Shown piece after piece: positions 1-7,464 of a DNA stretch of 64,000 nucleotides. The stretch is taken from the NCBI GenBank assembly GCA_023426545.1, contig JAFAAN010000175.1, positions 124,001 to 188,000 of the forward strand, written 5' to 3'. The position numbers were made by a program, and so were the translations under genes. This DNA comes from Pseudomonadota bacterium. Lineage in GTDB: Bacteria > Myxococcota > Myxococcia > Myxococcales > Myxococcaceae. Under the pieces are notes generated by a model. The model saw only the letters and a program-made list of their open reading frames with translations. It had not been told where the DNA came from and made no database searches. Each line of letters begins with the position of its first letter. Positions within the stretch are counted from its first letter, which is position 1.

Positions 1-558
1 CGTGTCCGCCGTCAGCAACCGGTTCACGCGCTGCGCGCCGTCGGTGTCCTCGCCCGACTCGGAGCCCGCGATGAGGGCGTGCAGGTGCAGGAAATCCCAC
101 GGGTCATCCGGGTCGATGTGCACGCCGAACGCGGCGGCGACGTCGCACATCATCCGGGCCTGGATGAGCGAGCGCAGCATCGTGTCCAGCCCTATCGCGG
201 CACCCGCGACGGGAACGGCGACCAGCGCGCCCAGGAACCCCGTGTCCACGGTGAACACGGTGGCGCTCGTGGAGATGCCCGCCGCGCTGGCCCCGATCAG
301 GGCCACTTCCTTGCACGCGCGGCGGATGATGGCGTTCGTCTCGGAGGGCCGGAGGGCACGGGCGCCGGCCGCGGTGGCCGACTGCCGTGCCTCGTGGTGC
401 CGCACGTAGGCTGTCACCAGCCGGGCGTGCCAGGCCCCTGAGCGGATGTCTTCGAGGCGAAGCTCCCGTCCGAGCTTCTCGGCGAAGTCTCGCAAGGGGT
501 GGAGCGCGGCCGCCGACTTCGCGGCATCTTCCGGATGAAATGGAGCAGTTCGTGTCAT
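1..558 (-). CDS. EcsC-like protein, C-terminus cut by window edge
   Basis: An open frame runs from an ATG at 558 down to base 1 with no stop, so only the first 186 residues are seen. The N-terminal 90 residues are charged and helical. Around residues 90-130 a Gly/Ala-rich hydrophobic stretch precedes a segment resembling the EcsC family pattern, in which a hydrophobic helix pair leads into a phrase of the kind iAxxYGxdxdDP; here it reads AAAFGVHIDPDDP. EcsC-family proteins are membrane-associated and of poorly known function. Third-position GC is high along the whole frame, which supports coding. No other gene faces it closely: the next plausible start on this strand lies beyond 760. The family assignment is by resemblance only and could be wrong; the existence of the gene is more secure than its name. 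Confidence 0.6.
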   Translation of the reverse strand, partial: MTRTAPFHPEDAAKSAAALHPLRDFAEKLGRELRLEDIRSGAWHARLVTAYVRHHEARQSATAAGARALRPSETNAIIRRACKEVALIGASAAGISTSATVFTVDTGFLGALVAVPVAGAAIGLDTMLRSLIQARMMCDVAAAFGVHIDPDDPWDFLHLHALIAGSESGEDTDGAQRVNRLLTADT

Positions 559-759
559 GGGCTTGCGTGCGGGAGCGGCCGTCCACGCCTGCTGTGTCAG
601 GCGCGGCGCGGCCGGTGGGGGCGTCCGATGTGGCTTCCTGGATTCGGCGCGCACAAGCTAGTGGCCCCGCCATGCCCCGAGAACCGGTCCACGGGGTGAC
701 TGCCACGCCGCCGGGTTGACGGCAGCGGAGCTGCCCCCGGGTGGCCCCCCAATGCCCGC

Positions 760-1052
760 TCAGCGCATGGACACGGCGGCCCGCGCCTCGCGCAGAAGCC
801 CCGTGAGCTCCAATCCGCGAAGGCCGCCGCAGCGGGCTTCTGTTCCAGGATGAACCGATTCCGCAGCTCCCCGAGCGCACTCGCGACGACGTGGCCCTGG
901 CGACGCCCCTCCGCGCGGGCCTGCCCGAACAGCTCCGCGGCGGGCGCGCTGCCCTCGACGAGCAAGGCGCTCCGGCGCAGGGCCAGCAAGCCCGTGAGCA
1001 ACCCGATTCCGGGTGACGCGCCCACCAGGGCCGCACCGCGCCCGGCCGACAC
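760..1052 (-). pseudogene. Small hypothetical ORF, apparently frameshifted
   Basis: Reading from an ATG at 1052 gives about 70 residues with plausible composition (start MSAGRGAALVGASPGIGLL, with a hydrophobic N-terminal stretch). In the same frame the sequence then becomes Cys/Arg/Pro-rich and looks non-coding. In a neighbouring frame the last 25 codons before a TGA at 760-762 look like a normal protein tail (GLRGLELTGLLREARAAVSMR). The simplest reading is one small gene with a frameshift near 835-850, caused by mutation or by sequence error in a GCGGCGGC run. I do not recognise the family. The stretches 559-759 and 1053-1134 on either side hold nothing I can assign except promoter space for the flanking genes. 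Confidence 0.3.
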
Positions 1053-1119
1053 GTTAGGCTTGCGGCACCATGCGTCCCGCCCAGCGCATCCCTGACCCGG
1101 TACATCCCTTCGAACCGCC

Positions 1120-1133
1120 TGTCACGGTGTCAC
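1120..1133 (+). promoter_or_regulatory. Tandem TGTCAC repeat just before the operon start
   Basis: Two copies of TGTCAC at 1120-1125 and 1128-1133 (8-bp period) sit immediately before the ATG at 1135 of the first gene of the peptide operon. No good Shine-Dalgarno sequence is visible there. The repeat may be a protein-binding site or chance. Confidence 0.2.
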
Positions 1134-1134
1134 A

Positions 1135-1713
1135 ATGACTCGCACATCCAATACGGCGCGAAAGACACAGCGGAAGTCCGCGGCGCCGCGCGCCCGTGTC
1201 AACCGGGAGGTGCGCGCACAACTGCTGCGCCTGGATCGCCTCGATGCCGCGCTGCGTTCCGCCTGGGTCGCCACGGAGTTCAAGGACCGGGACCTCGAAC
1301 GCAAGCTCGATGCGCTGACATCCGCCGGCATTGACTGGCTGCGAGACATCATCGCGGAGCACGGCTGGCCGGGCCGCAGCCTGGTGGGAGCCGCGGCGGC
1401 CGCTGCCGCGTGGCGCCTCGTCCAACATGCCGAGTGCTCCCTGACCTTCCAGCGTCGTTGCCTGAAGCTGCTGCGCGACGCGGCCGAGCGCGGGGAGGTG
1501 CCCCTCCAGCAGGTGCCCTACCTCACGGACGTCGTGCGCATGCGTGAGGGAAAAAAGCAGCTGTATGGAACGAAGTTCCGCAAGGTGAAGGGCCAGCTCG
1601 TACCGTTCCCCATCGAAAAGGCAGACACCGTTGACTTGCGGCGCGAACGGATGAACCTTCCTCCCCTGGAAGCCTATGCGCGGCGGATTCGCCGCCGCTT
1701 CCAACCCGCATGA
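1135..1713 (+). CDS. DUF6624-domain protein
   Basis: The product has 192 residues. The N-terminus is basic (about 25 residues rich in Arg, Lys and Thr). The rest matches my memory of the DUF6624 family: a GWPGRSLVG motif near residues 77-85, a following Ala-rich helix and 'RLVQHAE', then 'QLYGT' near residue 140 and a C-terminal 'LPPLEAY'. Members are soluble proteins of unknown biochemical role. The gene opens a plus-strand operon: its TGA (1711-1713) overlaps the ATG (1710-1712) of the next gene, so translation is probably coupled to the JmjC-like pair. A Shine-Dalgarno sequence is not obvious, and the start was chosen because codon use changes there. Its presence in an operon with a candidate precursor peptide suggests an accessory role, but that is inference. 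Confidence 0.75.
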   Translation: MTRTSNTARKTQRKSAAPRARVNREVRAQLLRLDRLDAALRSAWVATEFKDRDLERKLDALTSAGIDWLRDIIAEHGWPGRSLVGAAAAAAAWRLVQHAECSLTFQRRCLKLLRDAAERGEVPLQQVPYLTDVVRMREGKKQLYGTKFRKVKGQLVPFPIEKADTVDLRRERMNLPPLEAYARRIRRRFQPA

Positions 1714-2969
1714 CCCGAGCCACCATGCGCCATGGATTCGACTGGGGAACGTTCGCGAAGCGCCACTGGGAGAAGGCTCCCGCGCGACTGTCCTTGCCCC
1801 TCCCCATCCTCTCCGCCGAGCAGGTCTTCCAGCGTGCGGCCTCCACCTGCGAGCCCTTCCGGTTCGGAACACGCTTCCGCGCCCTGCCCGATGTCCGCTT
1901 CTTCGTGGGCCACGCCCGGCTGGCCGCGCCCGGCGCCATCCTTCCCGGCGTCGGCGACACCTCCATCGGCGCATACCTCGACCGCGCGTCCGCGAGCCTG
2001 GAGGGCGCCCCCTTCCAGCTCCACATCGAACAGCCCTTCATGTTCGACTTCGGCCTCTGGAGCGCCATGCGCGGCTTCATCGGCGGACTGCTGGAGCGCG
2101 TGGGGGTCCCCGTGCTCCCCGCCACCACCGACCTGGTGCTGGGCCGCTTCGACCGGGGCGCCCTGGGCGTCTCCAAGCGCCCCCACCACGCGCTGTTCAC
2201 GCTGGTGCTGCACGGCAAGCTGCGCGTCCGGCTCTGGGAGAAGCTCTGGGGCGAGCCGGCCAATGAGACGGTGGACTTCGAGCCGCACCTGGACACGGCC
2301 ACGACACTTGAGGCGCGAGCCGGTGAGCTCCTCCACTGCCCCTCACGCTACTGGCAGCTCGAAGAAGCGACAGGTGACTGCATGGCCGTCCGGGTCTGGC
2401 TCCCGGTCCAGGGCAGCCGGCCCACGGATGCAGTCAAGGAGGTGCTCGTGTCGCTCCTCGAACGCCAGCACTCGCACGGCGAGGAAGTGCCCTACCTCGG
2501 CTATCCCTGGCGCAGACCCCGCAGGGGCCAGCGAGCCGCCGTCGAGCGCCTGGAGCAGACAGCCAGCGCGCTGCATGGGCTGACACGAGGAGCCGAGGTC
2601 CAGCAGACCTTGCGCCTCATCTGGGCGAAGCGGGTCAGCGCCTGCGCGCTCGAACCCGTCCCCCCTCCTGATGCTCCCGCGCCGCTGGTGGACACCCAGC
2701 GTGTGCGCCGCGCGCCCACCACGGACATCATCCGGATGAAGGACCCGTCCGGGCTGTGGATCTGGGCCATCAATGGCCATGCCTTCCCCGGCCCCGGCGG
2801 CACCGTGGCGCAGCGGCTCCTCCAGACCCTGTCCACCGGAGAAGCCTGTCATGTCGGCGCGCTGTGCGGCCTGGGACGGACGGGCGCGCAGCGGGCCGCC
2901 ATCCGCGCGCTCTTGGAGACGCTGCTGCGGCTGCGCGGCATCCAGGCCGTGTCCGGAGCGGAGACCTGA
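1710..2969 (+). CDS. JmjC/cupin-type protein without metal ligands
   Basis: The product has 419 residues and is a paralogue of the next gene (DWGTFAKRHW against DWDTFVRRYW near the N-terminus, the same order of blocks, and a shared NGHAF/L-x-G-x-GG C-terminal domain). The JmjC/ROX fold normally binds Fe(II) through H-x-D and a distal His. At the aligned positions this protein has Ser155-Lys-Arg157 in place of His-x-Asp and Gln216 in place of the distal His, so it should not bind iron or act as a 2-oxoglutarate dioxygenase. The strand pattern around these sites is kept (FTLVLHGKLRVRLW). It may be a substrate-binding or regulatory partner of the intact paralogue. The start overlaps the DUF6624 stop (ATGA), and only 3 bp separate its stop from the next start, so the two proteins are likely made together. 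Confidence 0.8.
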   Translation: MTRATMRHGFDWGTFAKRHWEKAPARLSLPLPILSAEQVFQRAASTCEPFRFGTRFRALPDVRFFVGHARLAAPGAILPGVGDTSIGAYLDRASASLEGAPFQLHIEQPFMFDFGLWSAMRGFIGGLLERVGVPVLPATTDLVLGRFDRGALGVSKRPHHALFTLVLHGKLRVRLWEKLWGEPANETVDFEPHLDTATTLEARAGELLHCPSRYWQLEEATGDCMAVRVWLPVQGSRPTDAVKEVLVSLLERQHSHGEEVPYLGYPWRRPRRGQRAAVERLEQTASALHGLTRGAEVQQTLRLIWAKRVSACALEPVPPPDAPAPLVDTQRVRRAPTTDIIRMKDPSGLWIWAINGHAFPGPGGTVAQRLLQTLSTGEACHVGALCGLGRTGAQRAAIRALLETLLRLRGIQAVSGAET

Positions 2970-2972
2970 CAC

Positions 2973-4301
2973 ATGCCGACCCTCGACATCGTACGCCGCT
3001 TCGACTGGGACACCTTCGTGAGGCGCTATTGGAACCGGCGCCCGGTGCTCTTCAAGGGAACGGGGGCTTCGCCCTTCACGCCCGAGGACGTCTTCGAGGC
3101 CTCCGCCGGCGCCACGCGGCGCTACCTCGGGCGGAGCTACGCCTCGACCTCGCGCCCGGACGTCAGCTTCACGATTGACCGGCTCCGGCAGCTCTACGCC
3201 AGGGACTGGCTGCCCCGGGCATCCGACGGCTCCCTGGACGGCTATGACGCCCGCATCGCAGCCCGGCTCGACGGGCAGCGCTATGCCCTCATCATCGCCG
3301 CCCTGCATGCGTCCGGCGAGCGCCTGTGGTCACGGGAGCGCGCCTTCTTCTCGGAGCTGTGGCGGCGTGTCGGCATGCCCCTGACGGGCGGCATCACCAG
3401 CCTGTTCCATGGGACCTACGAGCACAGCCCCGTGGGCGTGCACCTGGACCGCTTCACCACGTTCCTCTTTGCGATCCGGGGCCGCAAGCGGATGCGGTTC
3501 TGGCCGAAGCGCCCCTGGCGCGAGGACGTGTCGACCATCCTGGACTACCAGCCGTACCTGAAGACGTCCTTCGTCGCGGAGGTCGAGCCCGGCGACATCC
3601 TCTACTGGCCGTCCACCTACTACCACGTGGGCGAGAGCGCGGAGGACGGAGTCGCCAGCAGCGTGAACGTCGGCATCCCCATCACCGAGCACCGCGCGCT
3701 CTACTCCGTGGATGACCTGTTGCGGGGAATGCTCGACGAGACGTCCCTCGCCGACCAGGAATGGAAGCACACGCGGCTGGCGCGCGTATCAGCCCCTCCG
3801 CTGGCACGCGGCGCGCTCACGCGGGATGAAATCCTGTCCGCGAAGCTGCCGCGCGCCCTCACGGCCGCGGTACACGCATTCCGGGACGTCAGCGAGCCCC
3901 GTGAGGCCCGGCGCCACATCCAGTCCACCTGGCTCAAGCGGCTCACGGCCGGAGGCTTCGAGCCCGTCCCCCCGCCCGGGCGAACACGGCGACTCAAGGA
4001 TGACCACCACGTCCAGGCCGACGCGCGCTTCCCCATCCTCTTCGAACGGGATGGCGGCAGACATTGGCTCTGCGCCGCGAACGGCCACGCCCTCCGGGGA
4101 ACGGGGGGAGGCAAGGCCATCGATGCCTTCTTCCAGCGGCTGAACAGGGGGAGGAATGAGCGTGTGGGTGAATTGCTTCACCCCTTCCGCGTGACCCACG
4201 CCGCGAAACACGACACGGATGTCATTGCCGCAACGCGCGATGGCATGCGCAATGTCCTCGAAAAACTTCACACATTCCGCGCAATCACTCTCACCTCTTG
4301 A
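2973..4301 (+). CDS. JmjC/cupin-type Fe(II)/2-oxoglutarate oxygenase
   Basis: The product has 442 residues. The JmjC-like core spans roughly residues 100-240 and has the complete metal triad: His157-x-Asp159 (GVHLDRFTT) and His218 (TYYHVGES), with a strand GRKRMRFW between them. Enzymes of this ROX/cupin-4 type hydroxylate side chains of proteins and peptides, for example Arg or His in ribosomal proteins. After the core come a helical region and a C-terminal domain with NGHALRGTGGG near residue 360-370, probably the winged-helix part seen in ROX proteins. It directly follows its metal-less paralogue and directly precedes a 50-residue peptide gene, so the peptide is the obvious candidate substrate (inference). 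Classification as a JmjC-type oxygenase is well supported; the substrate is not known. Confidence 0.85.
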   Translation: MPTLDIVRRFDWDTFVRRYWNRRPVLFKGTGASPFTPEDVFEASAGATRRYLGRSYASTSRPDVSFTIDRLRQLYARDWLPRASDGSLDGYDARIAARLDGQRYALIIAALHASGERLWSRERAFFSELWRRVGMPLTGGITSLFHGTYEHSPVGVHLDRFTTFLFAIRGRKRMRFWPKRPWREDVSTILDYQPYLKTSFVAEVEPGDILYWPSTYYHVGESAEDGVASSVNVGIPITEHRALYSVDDLLRGMLDETSLADQEWKHTRLARVSAPPLARGALTRDEILSAKLPRALTAAVHAFRDVSEPREARRHIQSTWLKRLTAGGFEPVPPPGRTRRLKDDHHVQADARFPILFERDGGRHWLCAANGHALRGTGGGKAIDAFFQRLNRGRNERVGELLHPFRVTHAAKHDTDVIAATRDGMRNVLEKLHTFRAITLTS

Positions 4302-4362
4302 CGCTTCATCCATCAGCGCCCAGGCTAGGCAGGCAGTTCACGCTCACCGACGGAGGAGTGTC

Positions 4363-4515
4363 ATGACGAAGACGAAGTCGAAGGCCCCCCGGTCGTCCAA
4401 GCAGGCCAAGGAGAAGCTCGTGCAGATGATGCGCGACATGGAGAAGGCCGCGGTGCCGGCGGCCACGCAGGCCGCACCGGGCACGTGTATCCGCATCTAC
4501 TGCTCGCCGTACTAA
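4363..4515 (+). CDS. Candidate RiPP precursor peptide, 50 residues
   Basis: A GGAGGA Shine-Dalgarno at 4352-4357 sits 5 bp before the ATG. The first 28 residues are Lys/Arg/Met-rich and predicted helical (leader-like). A short Ala/Pro/Gly linker follows (VPAATQAAPG, residues 31-40), and the peptide ends in TCIRIYCSPY (41-50) with two Cys five positions apart, one Arg and two Tyr. A polar helical leader, an Ala/Gly-rich junction and a compact Cys/Tyr-rich end are typical of ribosomally made, post-translationally modified peptides. It lies 61 bp after an intact JmjC oxygenase, and a perfect 10-bp hairpin starts 8 bp after its stop. No radical-SAM, lanthionine synthetase, YcaO or peptidase gene is adjacent, so it belongs to none of the standard RiPP classes I can name. 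It could instead be a small regulatory or toxin peptide. Confidence 0.65.
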   Translation: MTKTKSKAPRSSKQAKEKLVQMMRDMEKAAVPAATQAAPGTCIRIYCSPY

Positions 4516-4523
4516 GAGAGCAC

Positions 4524-4557
4524 GACGGGCCGCGGGGAAGTCCTCCGGCGGCCCGTC
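4524..4557 (+). terminator. Strong hairpin after the peptide gene
   Basis: GACGGGCCGC (4524-4533) pairs perfectly with GCGGCCCGTC (4548-4557), and the 14-nt loop can pair further internally. There is no U-run after it, so it is more likely a partial terminator or 3'-stabilising stem than a full stop. Such a stem after a precursor gene would make peptide mRNA more abundant than the downstream enzyme mRNA. Confidence 0.65.
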
Positions 4558-4663
4558 TCCCAACCTGCGCAGTGTGCCTCGTCAAGCCAATGCAAGGCAT
4601 TCTGGAGCAGGCGGCGCCGCTCACTATCCTGTCACCCTCCTACATCCTCCCAGGAGCCGTGAC

Positions 4664-6064
4664 ATGAAAAGCGCTGTCGAGCTGCATGGCAACCCACTGA
4701 GCGAGTTGTCCCTCGCCGCGATGCGGCGCTGGCTCCTCCAGGTCGACGTGCTGGGCTACCTTCCGCAACTCGTCGCCACGGAGGCCGAGGGCAGGCTGTG
4801 GACCTACTTCTGGTTCGGCATCCGCCGCATCGACGACCTCGTCGACGCGCACGGCTTCCAGATTCTGGATGACCCCAACGCCTTCACCGAGGACCTGGAC
4901 GCCATCCGGGTGCTGCGTGAGTTCATGGCCGCCGCGCCGACACTCATCGACGGGCGGCGGCGGCTCATCGAGCAGATCCGCTCCTTCTACGCGGAGCCGG
5001 AGTACCTCGCGCTCGGCCGTCCGCTCACCGTCAAGGAGCTGTTCTCCCTCTGGTACCTGAAGGCCGGCCCTGGCGCGTACATGGTGCAGCGCCTCCAGCT
5101 CTCCGACGTGGACGAGGCCACGGTGCGCCGCATCGTGAAGCTGGCCGCGGTTGGCCTCCAGATGTTCGACGACCTGGTGGACCTCCAGGAGGACCTCGAC
5201 CTGGGACGCTTCTGGCTGACCGCGGAGGAGCTGGAGCTGCTGGGCCTCTCCGAGACGCCGCCCGCGTCGCTGCCCGCCACCGCGGGTGAGCGCATCGTCC
5301 GGCTGCGCAAGGCCATCTGCCTGGAGTACTTCCTCGCCGTGCATGACGAGGCCTCGCGTATCAGCTCACCGGAGAGCCGGAAGATCGCCACGGCCTTCGC
5401 GGAGGGCTGGCTGAGCTTCCTGCAGCAGGGCTACCTCAAGATCTACGCCGCCGGGGAGACCAAGCCCTGGAACGCCATCCAGCGCGTCCTCCTGGCGCTG
5501 CCGGGCTCGGAGACGGTGAAGCTCCCGGTGCTGCGCTCGGTCTTCTCCCTGGTCTCCACGTTGCCGCTGCCGCCGGTGGACATCGCCGCGAGCCGGCGCG
5601 AGCTGCAGCAGCTCGGAGGCTGCCCCAAGGCGCTGGCCCCGGAGGTCGCCCTGGAGGTCATGGGCGCATGCGAGGCCGAGGGCGACCGCGAGTCCTTCGA
5701 CCAGCCGGGCCCCAACGCGGGCGCGCTGGAGCGGCTGCTCCTGTCCTCGCCGCCGAAGAGCACGGCGGCGGACTTCGCGCGCAGCTGCCGCGACGCCGCC
5801 GCGGGCTCTCCGTCCAACCTGCGCGGCCCCGGCCTGTCCGAGGTCGTCGCCAGCGGCTTCAAGCTGGCGGAGCGCACCGCGCGCCACTCCTTCACGGCCC
5901 GCGACAACTTCCTCCAGCTGTTCCGCCAGGGCGGGCGCCGGGGGCCGGTGGTGGACGAGGAGCTGGCCGAGCAGTTCGCGCGTGACAGCGCGGACTGGGT
6001 CGCCCTGGGCATCGAGGCCGTGGCCGCCACGGCCCGCGAGCTCCGGGGAAGCTGCCAGAAGTAG
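4664..6064 (+). CDS. Squalene/phytoene synthase-like protein with extra C-terminus
   Basis: The product has 466 residues. The start is the ATG at 4664 with AGGAG at 4652-4656; upstream in-frame codons look non-coding. Two aspartate-rich motifs of the head-to-head class I isoprenoid synthases are visible: RRIDDLVD (Asp57, Asp58, Asp61) and FDDLVDLQEDLDLGRFWL (Asp169, Asp170, Asp173, Glu176, Asp177, then Gly-Arg), spaced as in phytoene and squalene synthases. These motifs bind Mg2+ and prenyl diphosphates. Residues about 300-466 extend beyond the usual roughly 290-residue domain; the extension is helical with Pro-rich joints and I do not recognise it. No other terpenoid genes are nearby. Its place behind a peptide gene and a peptide-type oxygenase suggests it could act on the peptide (prenyl transfer) or make a lipid partner. 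That is inference; an ordinary terpene synthase role remains possible. Confidence 0.7.
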   Translation: MKSAVELHGNPLSELSLAAMRRWLLQVDVLGYLPQLVATEAEGRLWTYFWFGIRRIDDLVDAHGFQILDDPNAFTEDLDAIRVLREFMAAAPTLIDGRRRLIEQIRSFYAEPEYLALGRPLTVKELFSLWYLKAGPGAYMVQRLQLSDVDEATVRRIVKLAAVGLQMFDDLVDLQEDLDLGRFWLTAEELELLGLSETPPASLPATAGERIVRLRKAICLEYFLAVHDEASRISSPESRKIATAFAEGWLSFLQQGYLKIYAAGETKPWNAIQRVLLALPGSETVKLPVLRSVFSLVSTLPLPPVDIAASRRELQQLGGCPKALAPEVALEVMGACEAEGDRESFDQPGPNAGALERLLLSSPPKSTAADFARSCRDAAAGSPSNLRGPGLSEVVASGFKLAERTARHSFTARDNFLQLFRQGGRRGPVVDEELAEQFARDSADWVALGIEAVAATARELRGSCQK

Positions 6065-6075
6065 GCGACGCCGCC

Positions 6076-6102
6076 CCCCCGGTGGGCGCTGCTCACCGGG
6101 GG
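6076..6102. terminator. Hairpin between convergent genes
   Basis: CCCCCGGTG (6076-6084) and CACCGGGGG (6094-6102) form a perfect 9-bp stem with a 9-nt loop. It lies in the 28-bp gap between the isoprenoid-synthase-like gene and the P450 gene and runs into the last codons of the P450, so it can act on transcripts from both sides. Confidence 0.6.
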
Positions 6103-7370
6103 ACGAGCGGCAGCCGCGCCAGTCCGCGCATCATCAACGAGTCCACGTACTCGCGGCGGGTGTCCGCGCGGCGCACACCCGGGAGCAGCGGCACCAGTTC
6201 CTCCAGCGCCACGCGGGCCTCCAGGCGCGCGAGCCCCGCCCCCAGGCAGTGATGGATGCCAAACCCGAAGGCCCGGTGAGGCGACGGCGTGCGCATCACG
6301 TCGAAGCGGTCGGGCTCCTTGAAGACGCGCTCATCCCGGTTCGCCGCTCCCAGCAGGAGGGCGATGTTCGACCCGGCCGGCAGGCACGCCCCGCCCACCC
6401 GCACGTCCTCGACCGCCGAGCGCAGGGTGAACTGCACCGGCGACTCCCAGCGCAGCGACTCCTCGACGAGCCCCGGAATCCGCTCTGGAGCGTCCCTCAC
6501 GAACGCGAGCTGCTCGGGATGGTCCAGCAGCGCCGCCGCCGCGTTGCCGATCAGGTTCGTCGTCGTCTCGTTGCCCCCCAGGAGCAGCGTGTGGATGAAG
6601 CTGAACAGCTCCTCTTCATCGAGCAACTGTCCGTGCGCGGGGTCCACCAGCACGCTGATGAGGTCGTCCTGGGGCTCCCGCCGCCGCTTCTCCACCAGCG
6701 TGCGCATGTAGGCGCGGAACTCCGTGAGGACGTCGAAGAACTCGCGCATCGGGCGCGACTCCCGGCCCGCTCCCGTCGCGAAGGTGATGAAGCCCGCGGC
6801 CCAGCGCTTGAAGTCCGCGCGCCACTCCGGCTCCACGCCGAGCATCTCCGTCACGATGACGACGGGCAGCGGCACCGTGAGCCCCGAGACCAGCTCGAAC
6901 GGCTGACCGGCGCGCAGCGGCGCGAGGAACTCGTTCACGAGCTGACGGATTCTCGGCTCCCAGGAGGCGATGGTGCGCGGCGTGAAGCACCGGCTCACCA
7001 TGCCCCGCAGCTCGCCATGACGAGGCGGGTCGGAATTGATGATGGCGTCTGGCGGCCCCTGGAAGAACTTCTCCACGTCCACGCGGCCACGCAGCACCAG
7101 GCGCAGGATGGATGGCACGTCCGCGAGCTCGGGGCGCTTGTTCTCGAACATGACCGTCGTCATCGCCCGGGACGAGAACAGCTCCGGCCGCTTCAGGACG
7201 AAGTCGACATCCGCGTGGCGGGACAGGCAGAAGAGCTTCGCCTGAGGCGCCCAGTGCACCGGGCTGTGCTCCCGGAGCGCGCGATAGACCGGATAGGGGT
7301 CCTCCCAGTGCCCGGACGAGAACGGCTCGAACTCCACGCGTGGACGGATACTCCATGATGCGTTTGACAT
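6093..7370 (-). CDS. Cytochrome P450
   Basis: The product has 425 residues from the ATG at 7370, which has GGGAG 8 bp upstream; an ATG at 7391 has no ribosome site. Soluble bacterial class I P450 landmarks are present: the I-helix GGNETT (residues 265-270, with the Glu268-Thr269 acid-alcohol pair used in O2 activation), ExxR at Glu304-Arg307 and the haem loop FGFGIHHCLGAG with Cys375 as the thiolate ligand. Ferredoxin partners are not encoded nearby. The gene is convergent with the peptide operon and divergent from the type II thioesterase of the PKS cluster, so it could serve either: oxidation of the polyene product or of the peptide. As the assembly line has no built-in oxidase domain for its oxazoline, a late oxidation or hydroxylation in that pathway is a reasonable but unproven role. 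Confidence 0.93.
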   Translation of the reverse strand: MSNASWSIRPRVEFEPFSSGHWEDPYPVYRALREHSPVHWAPQAKLFCLSRHADVDFVLKRPELFSSRAMTTVMFENKRPELADVPSILRLVLRGRVDVEKFFQGPPDAIINSDPPRHGELRGMVSRCFTPRTIASWEPRIRQLVNEFLAPLRAGQPFELVSGLTVPLPVVIVTEMLGVEPEWRADFKRWAAGFITFATGAGRESRPMREFFDVLTEFRAYMRTLVEKRRREPQDDLISVLVDPAHGQLLDEEELFSFIHTLLLGGNETTTNLIGNAAAALLDHPEQLAFVRDAPERIPGLVEESLRWESPVQFTLRSAVEDVRVGGACLPAGSNIALLLGAANRDERVFKEPDRFDVMRTPSPHRAFGFGIHHCLGAGLARLEARVALEELVPLLPGVRRADTRREYVDSLMMRGLARLPLVPR

Positions 7371-7464
7371 GTCAGCCACTCCCACAATCATGTTTACGAA
7401 TCATCCAGGCTGTGCAAGGGATGTTTGACAATCATATACCCAGGGGAGCACACCCATTTCTCAC
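7371..7464. promoter_or_regulatory. Divergent promoter region, P450 / thioesterase
   Basis: This 94-bp gap is clearly more AT-rich than its surroundings. It contains TTGACA at 7425-7430 and TATACC at 7435-7440 on the plus strand, but they are too close together to be paired as -35 and -10. TATACC alone would place a start near 7447, leaving a leader of about 18 nt before the thioesterase ATG, which lacks a close Shine-Dalgarno sequence. Confidence 0.35.

Noticed and set aside
104..1105. A minus-strand 333-codon frame across the left end.
   Set aside because: Arg/Pro/Ala-rich with no motif; the frame-shifted EcsC-like reading of 1-558 has a natural composition and high GC3.
4484..4515. Similarity of the peptide end (Cys...Tyr at the C-terminus) to mycofactocin-type precursors.
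   Set aside because: No radical-SAM MftC-like or other mycofactocin genes are near, and the residues before the final Tyr differ.
6093..7370. P450 as a biarylitide/cittilin-type peptide cross-linker for the peptide at 4363.
   Set aside because: It is on the opposite strand beyond a terminator hairpin, and the peptide lacks the short aromatic core of those families; kept only as a remote option.
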